NCBI RefSeq assembly: GCF_030271255.1
Contig: NZ_JASJOM010000009.1
Location: 119,718 to 183,717 of the forward strand
Origin: Peribacillus folii
Lineage (GTDB): Bacteria; Bacillota; Bacilli; Bacillales; DSM-1321
Direction: 5' to 3'
DNA length: 64,000 bases
The notes below the pieces were generated by a model. It ran no database searches. It saw nothing but the letters and a program-made list of their open reading frames with translations, and was not told the origin of the DNA. The translations under genes and the position numbers were made by a program. Of this stretch, positions 29,049-38,358 are shown one piece after another. Within the stretch, counting starts at the first letter, position 1. Each line of letters starts with the position of its first letter.

Positions 29049-30506
29049 ATGAGTATTACAACGAATATAAAAAGAATGAAGAACAATATCAATGGTGAAT
29101 GGGTGGATTCCAACGGTACCGAGGTCGAAGAGGTAATGAATCCCGCAAACGGAAAAATAATTGCTTATGTACCTCTGTCGGTGAAAGCTGATGTTGATCA
29201 AGCCGTACAGGCCGCTCACAATACGTATCAAACCTGGTCACTGGTTCCTGTGCCGAATCGTGCACGACTTCTATACAAATACCTGCATAGGCTTCAAGAA
29301 CAGAAAGAACAATTGGCTGAAATCATAACGTTGGAAAATGGGAAAACGTTAAAAGATGCCCGCGGGGAAGTACAGCGAGGAATCGAAGTTGTCGAGATTG
29401 CGACTGCGGCTCCTACTTTAATGATGGGTGAATCCCTGCCGGGCATTGCCGACGGAATCGATGGTTCGATCTGGCGCTATCCATTGGGAGCGGTGGCGGG
29501 CATTACGCCTTTCAACTTCCCGATGATGGTACCGCTTTGGATGTTTCCGCTCGCGATCGCCTGCGGCAATACGTTTGTCCTAAAAGCTTCAGAAAGAACA
29601 CCGATCCTTGCCGAGAAGCTTGTGGAGCTGTTCTATGAATCAGGTTTTCCGAAGGGTGTCCTTAACCTTGTACATGGTGCAAAAGATGTCGTGAACGGTT
29701 TATTGGAGAGTGATGACATCAAAGCGATTTCATTCGTCGGCTCCGAGCCTGTGGCAAAGCATGTATACCAAACTGGTACGGCTAACGGAAAACGTGTCCA
29801 AGCGCTGGCAGGTGCAAAAAATCACGCGGTTGTTCTAGCAGATTGCCATCTTGAAAAATCGGTTCAAGGCATTATTGGGGCTGCGTTCGGCAGCAGCGGA
29901 GAACGTTGCATGGCATGCTCTGTCGTAGCCGTTGTAGATGAAATCGCAGATGAATTCATGGAACTGCTTGTTTCTGAAACTCGTAATCTGAAAACGGGAG
30001 AAGGCAGATCGGAAGAGAACTTTGTTGGTCCGCTGATTCGTGAAGTCCATAAAAACCGTGTGCTCGATTATATCGATAGCGGGTTAAAAGAAGGAGCTGC
30101 ATTGCTGGTCGACGGAAGGGATCCGGAAGTGGAGGAAGGCTACTATGTCGGAGCCACCATTTTCGACCATGTAACAAAAAACATGAAAATATGGCAGGAG
30201 GAGATTTTTGCTCCAGTATTAAGTGTTGTACGAGTCAAGGACCTTGATGAAGGAATCCAGCTCACCAATCAGTCGAGATTTGCCAATGGTGCCGTCATCT
30301 ATACGGCTAGCGGCAAAAGCGTCCAGCTGTTTCGCGACAAAATTGATGCCGGCATGATCGGTGTGAATGTCAACGTGCCAGCTCCGATGGCGTTTTTCTC
30401 CTTCGCAGGCAACAAAGCTTCTTTTTACGGAGATCTTGGAACGAACGGAAAAGATGGGGTCCAATTTTATACACGAAAAAAAGTGGTAACCGAACGCTGG
30501 TTTTAA
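29049..30506 (+). CDS. mmsA: CoA-acylating methylmalonate-semialdehyde dehydrogenase
   Basis: 485 residues of the aldehyde dehydrogenase superfamily. It lacks the LELGGK glutamate, reading [16 protein letters not shown] instead, and has catalytic Cys in [12 protein letters not shown] near 280; both mark the CoA-acylating MmsA/IolA class. Product is propionyl-Co[13 protein letters not shown] near 155 is also typical. AAGGAGAGGTGAAGG before the ATG. Third gene of the valine cluster. Confidence 0.9.
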   Translation: MSITTNIKRMKNNINGEWVDSNGTEVEEVMNPANGKIIAYVPLSVKADVDQAVQAAHNTYQTWSLVPVPNRARLLYKYLHRLQEQKEQLAEIITLENGKTLKDARGEVQRGIEVVEIATAAPTLMMGESLPGIADGIDGSIWRYPLGAVAGITPFNFPMMVPLWMFPLAIACGNTFVLKASERTPILAEKLVELFYESGFPKGVLNLVHGAKDVVNGLLESDDIKAISFVGSEPVAKHVYQTGTANGKRVQALAGAKNHAVVLADCHLEKSVQGIIGAAFGSSGERCMACSVVAVVDEIADEFMELLVSETRNLKTGEGRSEENFVGPLIREVHKNRVLDYIDSGLKEGAALLVDGRDPEVEEGYYVGATIFDHVTKNMKIWQEEIFAPVLSVVRVKDLDEGIQLTNQSRFANGAVIYTASGKSVQLFRDKIDAGMIGVNVNVPAPMAFFSFAGNKASFYGDLGTNGKDGVQFYTRKKVVTERWF

Positions 30507-30524
30507 CGCTGACTATCTGAACAG

Positions 30525-30568
30525 AAAGAAATCCTCTATTTTTGGCAGTAGAGGGTTCTTTCCTATTT
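30525..30568 (+). terminator. Hairpin between mmsA and the enoyl-CoA hydratase gene
   Basis: AAAGAAaTCCTCTA pairs with TAGAGGgTTCTTT, followed by CCTATTT. It may partially end transcription after mmsA or stabilise the upstream message. Confidence 0.5.
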
Positions 30569-30595
30569 AATAGCAATCATTGGGAGGGATAAATC

Positions 30596-31381
30596 TTGAA
30601 CTACAAATATGCAAAGGTCGAAAAAGAAAATTTCATCACGGTAGTTACATTGGACAATCCACCGGCAAATACACTATCTTCCTCCTGTATCGCTGAACTG
30701 CGAATCCTTCTGCAGGAGCTTGGAAGAGATGAAGAAACAAGAGCCATCATCTTGACAGGAGCGGGCCGTTTCTTTGTGGCTGGGGCGGACATAAAAGAAT
30801 TCGTTTCAAAATTGGGCAATCAGGAACAAGGACTGGTACTAGCTGAAGCGGGCCAGGCGCTTTGTGATGAAATCGAGGCTTCTAAAAAACCTGTCATTGC
30901 TGCAATAAATGGTCCGGCACTTGGCGGGGGACTGGAGCTTGCGATGGGCTGTCACTTCAGAATTGTATCAGATCAGGCGACAATAGGTTTGCCGGAATTG
31001 AAACTTGGACTTATCCCTACATTTGGCGGCACACAGCGGCTGCGCAAAATAACGGATACGGCAACGGCATTGGAGCTGATCCTGACGGGCCGGTTCCTTT
31101 CTGCAGATGAATCCGTAGAACTGGGGATCGCCCAGATAGCTGTAAAAGAAGCCGGATTGTTACAAACGGCAAGGGCCATTGCAGCGTCGTTTGTTGAAGG
31201 GAAAAGCATGACTAGTGTGATGCGCGCCGTGGAATGTATCGTTCAAGGAAGCAACGGCAGCATGAAGCAAGGAATGGAGAGGGAACGAGAACGGTTCGCA
31301 GAACTGTTTCTGACAGCTGATGCCAAAGAGGGAATCCATGCATTCGTCGAGAAACGAAAGCCTGACTTTAAACATCTCTAA
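30596..31381 (+). CDS. Enoyl-CoA hydratase
   Basis: 261 residues of the crotonase family. Oxyanion-hole segments VAGADIKEF near 63 and PALGGGLELAMGCHFRI near 106, and catalytic Glu region LPELKLGLIPTFGGTQRL near 132. It adds water to methacrylyl-CoA in valine breakdown or to general enoyl-CoAs. TTG start with TTGGGAGGG upstream. Ninety bases after mmsA and 15 before the next crotonase gene. Confidence 0.88.
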   Translation: MNYKYAKVEKENFITVVTLDNPPANTLSSSCIAELRILLQELGRDEETRAIILTGAGRFFVAGADIKEFVSKLGNQEQGLVLAEAGQALCDEIEASKKPVIAAINGPALGGGLELAMGCHFRIVSDQATIGLPELKLGLIPTFGGTQRLRKITDTATALELILTGRFLSADESVELGIAQIAVKEAGLLQTARAIAASFVEGKSMTSVMRAVECIVQGSNGSMKQGMERERERFAELFLTADAKEGIHAFVEKRKPDFKHL

Positions 31382-31396
31382 AAAGGAGTAGATACA

Positions 31397-32461
31397 ATGT
31401 CCGCTGAAGTTGTGTTTTCCGTTAATCAAAATGGTGTTGCTGTAATTGTTTTGAACAGACCCAAAGCGCTCAATTCACTAACGCATGAGATGGTGCGAGC
31501 CATCGGTGAACAATTATTGAAATGGAAGACAGACCGTAACGTATCGATCGTTATCATGAAGGGTGAAGGTTCAAAGGGGTTTTGTGCGGGCGGTGATATC
31601 AAGACACTCTATGAAGCTCGTTCATCTGAGTCAGCAATGCGAAAAGCCGAGGGCTTTTTCGCGACAGAATACGAGACGGATATGGCAATCCACCAATTTC
31701 CTAAGCCGATCATCGCTTACTTAGATGGAATCGTGATGGGGGGAGGCGTCGGCCTGACATACGGTGCAAGTCACCGGATCGTAACGGAGCGGTCGAAGTG
31801 GGCAATGCCTGAAATGAATATTGGTTTTTTTCCTGATGTAGGCGGTGCCTATTTCTTAAACAAAGCTCCAGGTTACTCTGGGCTTTATCTCGCATTAACT
31901 GCGTCCGTCATACCGGCTGCCGATGTACTCTATATGAACGGCGCGGACATTTATATGGAAAGTGAGACAATAAAGCACTTTAATGAAAAAGTGGAGCATA
32001 CGGACTGGGCCAAGGTAAAAGTTGATGAAAAGCTTGATCAGCTGATCGATGAATATCGAACACAGCCGTCTCAAGCAAGCAAGCTTGCTTCTTGTCAAAA
32101 AGAAATCGATCAACATTTTGCGTTTGAAACAGTCGAAGGTATTCTCCAGTCGCTCGACAGGGAGGGCAGCGATTTTTGCATGAAAACAAAGGAGCTGCTT
32201 CTTTCCAAATCTCCATTTTCCTTGAAAATCACGTTAAAGCAATTGATTGACGGCAAACATAAAACATTGAAAGAGTGCTTTGCAACCGATCTGTTGCTTG
32301 CCAAGAACTTTTTGAAGCATGAAGACTTCTATGAAGGTGTAAGATCCATCCTCATCGATCGAGACCAATCGCCGAAGTATGATTACAAACATCTTTCAGA
32401 AGTAACGGTGGATATGGTGGATGATTTTTTTAAACCAACTTCTTCGTACAAGAGAATGTGA
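31397..32461 (+). CDS. 3-hydroxyisobutyryl-CoA hydrolase
   Basis: 354 residues, a long crotonase. CAGGDIKTLYEARSSE near 67, MGGGVGLTYGASHRI near 113 and the hydrolase signature MPEMNIGFFPDVGGAYFL near 137, with a C-terminal extension to 354 typical of HIBCH. It releases CoA from 3-hydroxyisobutyryl-CoA to make the substrate of the 3-hydroxyisobutyrate dehydrogenase. AAAAGGAG precedes the ATG. Completes the isobutyryl-CoA to propionyl-CoA route in this cluster. Confidence 0.9.
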   Translation: MSAEVVFSVNQNGVAVIVLNRPKALNSLTHEMVRAIGEQLLKWKTDRNVSIVIMKGEGSKGFCAGGDIKTLYEARSSESAMRKAEGFFATEYETDMAIHQFPKPIIAYLDGIVMGGGVGLTYGASHRIVTERSKWAMPEMNIGFFPDVGGAYFLNKAPGYSGLYLALTASVIPAADVLYMNGADIYMESETIKHFNEKVEHTDWAKVKVDEKLDQLIDEYRTQPSQASKLASCQKEIDQHFAFETVEGILQSLDREGSDFCMKTKELLLSKSPFSLKITLKQLIDGKHKTLKECFATDLLLAKNFLKHEDFYEGVRSILIDRDQSPKYDYKHLSEVTVDMVDDFFKPTSSYKRM

Positions 32462-32512
32462 GCTTTTAGTTCACGATTCGAATAGCTTAATCGTTGAATG
32501 AAGATTCTTGAA

Positions 32513-32550
32513 TAAAAAAAAGGCTGTTTTGAAAATTTCAGGCAGCCTCT
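32513..32550 (-). terminator. Terminator facing leftward (also ends the valine operon)
   Basis: AGGCTG and CAGCCT arms with inner TGAAA/TTTCA; eight A on the left give a T run only for leftward transcripts. Confidence 0.6.
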
Positions 32551-32562
32551 TTGTCAAGTAGG

Positions 32563-32727
32563 CTACAAAAGTGTCTGAATAGCTTCAATATGGGAAGAGG
32601 CGAAGAGTCCAACATTTTTACTATCCATCACGATTTTGCAGAGTACCGCCGCGGAGAAAAGGACTTCGAACCATTGATTCATATTTTACTCGTCCCACGC
32701 CGTACCAATTTGTTTCATGTACTTCAT
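32563..32727 (-). pseudogene. Leftward gene remnant
   Basis: ATG at 32727 opens a frame that is interrupted by TAA at 32688-32686 and then continues for 40 codons (MNQWFEVLFSAAVLCKIV, ending IEAIQTLL) to a TAG just before a leftward terminator. The coherent composition and the placed terminator suggest the 3' end of a lost gene. I do not recognise the family. Confidence 0.35.
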
Positions 32728-32790
32728 TCTTCTCTTTTGCTTATTTGGTATAATCCGTGTATTTGCCTGCGATAGACTTAAAATATTTGG

Positions 32791-32940
32791 ATGAAGGGGA
32801 TTAGGATAAGGAAATGTATAACCACAGTTAATGGGCAATTAGCTTGTGAAACAAAAATAATATTTGCATTTGATGATGAAAGGCTTGTAAAGTCAGAAAT
32901 GAGATTAGTTTCTCCAGTACATGAGCATCCTTCTTTATAG
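32791..32940 (+). CDS. Small open frame of 49 codons, uncertain
   Basis: Reads like protein (TKIIFAFDDERLVKSEMRL) and follows an extended -10 promoter element (TGGTATAAT at 32746-32754), but has no ribosome binding site. It could be a small gene or another fragment in this decayed stretch. No family recognised. From 32941 to 33067 nothing else is visible. Confidence 0.3.
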   Translation: MKGIRIRKCITTVNGQLACETKIIFAFDDERLVKSEMRLVSPVHEHPSL

Positions 32941-33067
32941 CTAGGGTAAACCCAGGTAAAGCCTTATAAATAAGGTGAAGGTGCTGAGAACTTCATTCAA
33001 TTTCTACTATGTGTAGTCGTTAAGGAAATAGGTATAAGAAGGAAAAGATACAGAAAGGGATGGGGAA

Positions 33068-33481
33068 ATGGAAACTGAATGGCCAAGTGAAATGAGAATA
33101 GCGCAAATCCGTGTTGCTCGTCCAACTGATCAGCTAGAAAAGGTTATAAGCTTCTACTGTGAGGGATTAGGCCTGCAAAAAATAGGTTCCTTTGAAGGGC
33201 ACGATGGATATGACGGGATAATGATCGGTCTTCCTGCTTCAAACTATCATTTAGAATTTACTCAGCACAAAGATGGCAGTCCTTGTCCAGCTCCAACAAA
33301 GGATAATTTGCTTGTCTTATATATCCCTGATAGCAATACGATTGAAGAAATCACAAATAGATTAAAACATTTGGGGTATGATTCAGTTTCTCCAGAAAAT
33401 CCATATTGGGAAAAATCGGGTGTCACGATTGAAGATCCAGATGGTTGGAGAATTGTATTAATGAATTCACCGGGTATATGA
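33068..33481 (+). CDS. VOC family protein (glyoxalase/bleomycin-resistance fold)
   Basis: 137 residues of two beta-alpha-beta-beta-beta units. Recognisable parts are RVARPTDQLEKVISFYCEGLGL and the closing GVTIEDPDGWRIVLMN, with metal-ligand candidates His in YHLEFTQH and Glu in IEDPDG. Could be a dioxygenase, glyoxalase-like or resistance protein; no substrate evidence. GGGATGGGG precedes the ATG. Single gene. Confidence 0.83.
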   Translation: METEWPSEMRIAQIRVARPTDQLEKVISFYCEGLGLQKIGSFEGHDGYDGIMIGLPASNYHLEFTQHKDGSPCPAPTKDNLLVLYIPDSNTIEEITNRLKHLGYDSVSPENPYWEKSGVTIEDPDGWRIVLMNSPGI

Positions 33482-33634
33482 ATTATAGGATACTGTATCT
33501 GGAAGATAAATAGAGTCATAATCAAAACTCTAAATGGATGGCTTTTTCCCATTAACAGTTCAAACATCTTCTTGGAATAAGGATGGGTGCTTCCTACTAT
33601 ATAGGAAGGATGGAAGGGAAGAGGAGAGGATAAG

Positions 33635-34588
33635 ATGAATAATGGATTGTTGAATGAAGGGCTATCAATCATATCCCGATGTAAAAAAGAAACGGGCGGC
33701 ATTTGGCAAGCACATTTTGGTGCGGCGGCCATTGCTGGACACTTTTTTGTGAAGGATAATGAACTGAACGAAAATCTGGCTCATCTTGTATTGGCGCAGC
33801 TGAAAGCAATGATCGAGAGCCAGTGTGCGGGCAGGAAAGAGTATGGTCCTGTAAGGGAATCGGATATGGACATGGCTGAACGCAGCATTCTTCAAGCACT
33901 TGATAAAACGGTCGATCGACTCCACTGGGTGGGCCATAACATCATTTATGGCGCCATTAGTCTTTTGGCCCTTCGGGAACTGAAAGAAGGCGGGGCAAAG
34001 ACATGCGACCTTTCTGGAATAGCCGATCTTATCCTCTTCTTCGAAAACTCGATTCCGGGACGTTCTTGGATCGGTTATTCGGCTGCTGAAGTCAAAAGGA
34101 TCGAAATAACAAAAGAAGATAACATGCCCATCATTGAAAACGCAAATGACCTCTCCCTTTTCGTGCTGGAGGAATTGGCGTATTTCCCAATCATATATCG
34201 AGCGGAATCACATCATGACTTGATAGGCCATATGATCACTTTTTCTCATGCTTTGAACATATTATTTGAGGCCGGCCATGTTTCCTTGTTCCATAGAGGG
34301 CTCCAGCCTTTGCTCAAACTGGTTAAGGTTCTTCGAGGCAGCAGGGCCGTCAAATCAGGGGATGCGATAAAGTTATTCTCACCCGTTGATCAGTTGCCGC
34401 TGCAAAAGGCGGCGCGGTCGCAATGGCTGCCAACGGAGTGCGGGTATTGGACAAAGGATCTTAGCAGGAATAGTTGGGATTTTGGTCATACCTTTAAATT
34501 TCCTTTTAGTTTTTATGATCATGTAAGGCGTATGGGCAGGGTAAAGGCTCGATACATAGAAAATTTTCGCTATATAATAAATCAGTAA
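33635..34588 (+). CDS. Hypothetical protein, 317 residues
   Basis: Not recognised. Predicted mostly helical and soluble, without signal peptide. Notable are GGIWQAHFGAAAIAGHFF near residue 22, a histidine-rich HHDLIGHMITFSHALNILFEAGH segment near 197, and RLHWVGHNIIYGAISLLALREL near 97. The repeated His-containing helices recall an all-helical toroid or metal-binding bundle, but this is only an impression. GAGGAGAGGATAAG precedes the ATG. Stand-alone gene ending before a bidirectional terminator. Confidence 0.75.
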   Translation: MNNGLLNEGLSIISRCKKETGGIWQAHFGAAAIAGHFFVKDNELNENLAHLVLAQLKAMIESQCAGRKEYGPVRESDMDMAERSILQALDKTVDRLHWVGHNIIYGAISLLALRELKEGGAKTCDLSGIADLILFFENSIPGRSWIGYSAAEVKRIEITKEDNMPIIENANDLSLFVLEELAYFPIIYRAESHHDLIGHMITFSHALNILFEAGHVSLFHRGLQPLLKLVKVLRGSRAVKSGDAIKLFSPVDQLPLQKAARSQWLPTECGYWTKDLSRNSWDFGHTFKFPFSFYDHVRRMGRVKARYIENFRYIINQ

Positions 34589-34663
34589 CTGTGCGCAAAA
34601 TGTAAACGAAGGGTAAATGGCGGGAGAGCAGTCCAGGAAGCGACAATCAGATGAAGTGCTAAC

Positions 34664-34712
34664 GAAAAAGGAAAAGCGTCGCGGATTAAAATCGAGAACG
34701 TTTTCCTTTTTC
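34664..34712. terminator. Bidirectional terminator
   Basis: GAAAAAGGAAAA and TTTTCCTTTTTC arms extended by CG pairs, between converging genes. Confidence 0.75.
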
Positions 34713-34739
34713 AGATTAATAGACGTAGTTAAAGCTAGA

Positions 34740-35933
34740 TCAGTTTAGTACACGTACTGCTTTTACGAAACGTGGCCCCCAGTAGGAACTGTTGATGTTT
34801 GCATAAGAAACGCCGTTAGAGGTAGAAGCATTAAGCATTTGCCCATTACCGGCATAAATGCCGACATGATTGATTACGCCATCACTATTAGTATCAAAAA
34901 ATACTAAATCACCTTTTTGAAGGTTGTTCGAGGATACGGTGGCACCTGCCTGTGATTGGGCCAGTGAAGTTCGGGGCAAGGAGATGCCTGCAGCCTGGAA
35001 TGCTTTTAAAGTGAATGAAGAACAATCAAAAACATCCGTGCGTGATGTGCTCGCCCCATACATATATTTGGCCCCCATATATTTTGCACCAGCAGTCAAA
35101 ACCTGATTCACTTTGGCAGATTTCGTCGATGTGGATGTTTTATTTGCTGCAGAGGCAGCCGCCGCCTGTCCCGTAACAATGATGCTTTGGCCGATTTTGA
35201 TGCGATTCGCATTGGTGACCGAAGGGTTTAGCTTAAGCAGGGCATTCAGCGTTAGGTTATATTTTTTTGAGATGGAAGATAAACTATCCCCCAGCTTGAC
35301 CACATGCTTTTTCACAGTTACCTTATTCACCTTGCTGCTGCTCTCGACGGCATTGATCGTGACCTTCAAGACTTGTCCAGGGAATATCAGTGATCCCGTC
35401 AAGCTGTTTGCCGATTTTAATTGCTGGAGCGTCATATTTTTTGCTTTTGCAATTTGACCAAGGGTGTCCCCAGATTTGACTGTATAAGTTGCATTTGAAT
35501 CGCTTTTGCTGGCTTTCGAGCTAGTTGGGATGACTTGTCCTGAAACACGGATCGCCTGGCCGATATAAATGCGATCAGAGTTGGAAATCGCGGGGTTTAA
35601 TTTAAGCAAGGCACTAAGGGAAAGATTATGCCTTTTGGCGATTGTTGATAGGCTATCCCCCAGTTTCACGATATATTTCTCGGTTGTATCGCTGCTTTTG
35701 TTCGTTTTGTTGTTAACGCCATTAAGCTTCAAGACTTGTCCGGGATAAATGAGGCTGCCAGTCAAGTGGTTGGCGGCTTTTAGTTCCAGGACAGTTGTAT
35801 GATTGGCTCTGGAAATCTTATCGAGGGTATCCCCTGATTTCACCTGATAGGTGCTGGCATAAGCTGAGCTGCCTGCAAAAAGGGTCCCGACAATGGTCCC
35901 CGCTAGAATGATAGAGTTTTTCGAATTGTTCAT
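34740..35933 (-). CDS. LysM-repeat NlpC/P60 cell-wall endopeptidase (LytE/LytF-like)
   Basis: 397 residues. Signal peptide ending in GSSAYAS (about 26), then four LysM peptidoglycan-binding repeats (about 27-70, 84-128, 148-190, 207-250) with YxVKSGDTLxxIA and YIGQAIRV patterns, separated by Ser/Lys/Thr-rich linkers. The C-terminal NlpC/P60 domain (about 280-397) has catalytic Cys in DVFDCSSF and His in INHVGIYAG. It cuts D-gamma-glutamyl-meso-DAP bonds during wall growth or cell separation. GGAGGAAC upstream of the ATG. Confidence 0.93.
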   Translation of the reverse strand: MNNSKNSIILAGTIVGTLFAGSSAYASTYQVKSGDTLDKISRANHTTVLELKAANHLTGSLIYPGQVLKLNGVNNKTNKSSDTTEKYIVKLGDSLSTIAKRHNLSLSALLKLNPAISNSDRIYIGQAIRVSGQVIPTSSKASKSDSNATYTVKSGDTLGQIAKAKNMTLQQLKSANSLTGSLIFPGQVLKVTINAVESSSKVNKVTVKKHVVKLGDSLSSISKKYNLTLNALLKLNPSVTNANRIKIGQSIIVTGQAAAASAANKTSTSTKSAKVNQVLTAGAKYMGAKYMYGASTSRTDVFDCSSFTLKAFQAAGISLPRTSLAQSQAGATVSSNNLQKGDLVFFDTNSDGVINHVGIYAGNGQMLNASTSNGVSYANINSSYWGPRFVKAVRVLN

Positions 35934-36077
35934 TTAGGAAAGTTCCTCCTGATGTGGTAAATAAATATGTAGCATTTATAATTATAAGGCTATAGGAGGG
36001 AAAAACCATGGCTTTCAAAATAAAATATTATTTAAGAACATTCTGATCATTTCATTCATTCGCTTTATCCTCGGTAT

Positions 36078-37187
36078 CTATGCGAGTTTTCCTCTTACAA
36101 AAGTGAACATGACGATCAATGCGGGCACAACGATTTGAAGCGGTACATGCAATAAGGCAGGTACAAGCTCCAGGCCAATTTTTACATGAAGGGAATTATT
36201 ATCGGAATATAAATAAGACAAGGCAATAATCACGATAAAAATCGCGGAAACAAGGCTTTTGTGATTCATTTTCCATTTAGCCGTACAATCTTTAGCAACA
36301 AAAATGGATGCAAATGTGAACACGGTTATTTTAAAATAACAGCCGATCATGAAAATGATGACAGCCATTATGTCCAATCTCTGAAAAAAACCTATCAATC
36401 CAATATGTTCTATCGTCGTAACAAGTGGATAAGAATAAGATTTCGCTAAATCAGGATGTAATACGCCGATGGTTAGAAAAGAAAAAATGGATAGTAAAAT
36501 GGCTGATATGACAATGACGATGCTTCCGCCTTTTACCAATGCCTTCTTCTCCTTCAAGAATGGCAGCAACGCTAAAAAAACAATCAATTCGCCATAAGGG
36601 AAGGTAACCAATGCAGGGAAAACGGTTCTTACAATCTTCTTAACGTCTAAAGAATGGAAGGGCAGTATATAATCAATGTGAAAATTGCCGCTTAACACAA
36701 TGAAAAATGGAATGAGCATTAGAAATGAAATGGTGACCAATCCGAAAATCACTGCTGAGCGAACAAATGGCTCGAGTCCTTTTGAATAGGTATAAATAAT
36801 GATTATAAAAATCGTGAACTTGATGAAAAAGGGGTGCATATTGTGCAATAATGTACTATTGATGAAATGGACTATATCATTTAAAACCCTTGATGCAATG
36901 TATGCAAAGTAGACTGCATATACGATGGATATGATAAACCCAATATGCCTGCCAAATTGAGCAATAAGTATAAAGTTAAGACTTTGATGGCGATTTTCAT
37001 TCCAGATATATACATACAGATTGAATAAAAACAGGCCGGTAATACCCGCCAGTAAGTTTGCCAGCCATGAATATTCACCCGCATCCAATCCGATCCCTAA
37101 AATAATGGCGCTTCCAAGGAGGAATAACACCATTACAAACTGCATTTCCATGATTCCAATTAAGGGTTTCGCCTTCATATCAGTCAC
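36078..37187 (-). CDS. Spore germination permease, GerB family (second receptor)
   Basis: 369 residues with ten predicted membrane helices; APC-type germinant-binding subunit. Starts with KPLIGIMEMQFVMVLFLLGSAIILG, typical of the family, and shows PYGELIVFLALLPFL near 195. It is the last gene of an operon ordered A-C-B, and its start overlaps the GerC gene by eight bases. Confidence 0.88.
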   Translation of the reverse strand: MTDMKAKPLIGIMEMQFVMVLFLLGSAIILGIGLDAGEYSWLANLLAGITGLFLFNLYVYIWNENRHQSLNFILIAQFGRHIGFIISIVYAVYFAYIASRVLNDIVHFINSTLLHNMHPFFIKFTIFIIIIYTYSKGLEPFVRSAVIFGLVTISFLMLIPFFIVLSGNFHIDYILPFHSLDVKKIVRTVFPALVTFPYGELIVFLALLPFLKEKKALVKGGSIVIVISAILLSIFSFLTIGVLHPDLAKSYSYPLVTTIEHIGLIGFFQRLDIMAVIIFMIGCYFKITVFTFASIFVAKDCTAKWKMNHKSLVSAIFIVIIALSYLYSDNNSLHVKIGLELVPALLHVPLQIVVPALIVMFTFVRGKLA

Positions 37188-38349
37188 CTCTTGATTTATA
37201 ATTTCCTACATTCTGTATGGTGATATCGGAATGGACATTTAACCGGGCATTCTTGATGCGTGTTGACCAATCTTTTTCTACATTTCTCCATGCTTTGGGA
37301 TCTTTACTTTTGATGGAGTGCCCTAATCCGAATGGATCTAGTTCATGGTCTTGGGCAATGGAGAGGATTTTGTTTTCTTTACTCTGTATCGTTTTATTTA
37401 TTTGCGTTTCGAGCTGACTGATCGTTTCAGGGTCTTTCAGGTTCCCATGGCAGTTGTACTGGCGGATGTCTCCTGATAGATTAAGGATGTATTGAAAGCT
37501 GTAATTATCATGGGCCAGCTTGAATTCCTTCTTCTTAACAGCACCATTAAATAATTTAAAGGCGAACTTCTCGGAACCTGCTGGACAGGTGGATTCGATT
37601 ATGAATCCTGATGATTTTCCATTAAGTAGTTGGAGGAATAAAGAATCCCTGTAATCAAGGAATTTCTTCAGGGTGCCATCCTTAAATAATCCAAAGCCGC
37701 CAAATACAATGTGGGCAGGGGTTGTCGTATCAAGATTGTCACGATTCATTCCTTTCTGGAGATCGCCCTTCAATTCGATATAAGGCAAAGAAATATCTTT
37801 TCCATCCTCTAATAATTCCACCTTTATTTCGCTCGCATTATTAAGAACATGTCTTCCCAATTTATTCAATGTATTCGTGATTTCAAGTGCGGAATAGCCT
37901 TCAACAGGTGAGAATATTTTCAATAATTCACTTGCCTTGTTTCCTTTTGTAGTAATAATCAGTGCATTTGCTGGTATATCAGGGGAATGGAGGATATATT
38001 CAACTATTTCCTTCAATCTGCCTTTTCGAGCCAGTTCTTCTCCCAATACAATGATTTGCTCTTGTTTTAAGTCCAGGTGCCTGGACGTATTCATCGATAT
38101 CTTTTCCAATGCTGTGTCTATTGTTTTTCCTTTCGCCTTATAAACGATGTAAGGAGAGTTATTCAATAGTTTTTCACCGGATATCTCTCCTGGATTGATA
38201 AGTTGCAAAGAAACGGTATATCCTTCCTTTTCATAGTCAATTCCCAGTGCAAATGAGAAAGATGATTGATTCAATTCATGTTTGTCCTCTTGAGAGAAGA
38301 AAATGGATGCAACCGATAAAATGATAAAAATAAAATAGAGATATTTCAT
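37180..38349 (-). CDS. Spore germination protein, GerC family, lacking a lipobox (second receptor)
   Basis: 389 residues. The N-terminal helix IFIILSVASIFFSQEDKHEL has Ser-Gln where the GCWD lipobox is expected and no Cys anywhere near it. The body fits GerC: FALGIDYEKEGYTVSLQLINPGE, LDLKQEQIIVLGEELARKG, and C-terminal DPFGLGHSIKSKDPKAW. Such subunits are usually lipoproteins matured by Lgt, so both GerC copies in this window break the rule. It lies ten bases after the A subunit. Confidence 0.85.
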   Translation of the reverse strand: MKYLYFIFIILSVASIFFSQEDKHELNQSSFSFALGIDYEKEGYTVSLQLINPGEISGEKLLNNSPYIVYKAKGKTIDTALEKISMNTSRHLDLKQEQIIVLGEELARKGRLKEIVEYILHSPDIPANALIITTKGNKASELLKIFSPVEGYSALEITNTLNKLGRHVLNNASEIKVELLEDGKDISLPYIELKGDLQKGMNRDNLDTTTPAHIVFGGFGLFKDGTLKKFLDYRDSLFLQLLNGKSSGFIIESTCPAGSEKFAFKLFNGAVKKKEFKLAHDNYSFQYILNLSGDIRQYNCHGNLKDPETISQLETQINKTIQSKENKILSIAQDHELDPFGLGHSIKSKDPKAWRNVEKDWSTRIKNARLNVHSDITIQNVGNYKSRGD

Positions 38350-38358
38350 TCATTTCAC

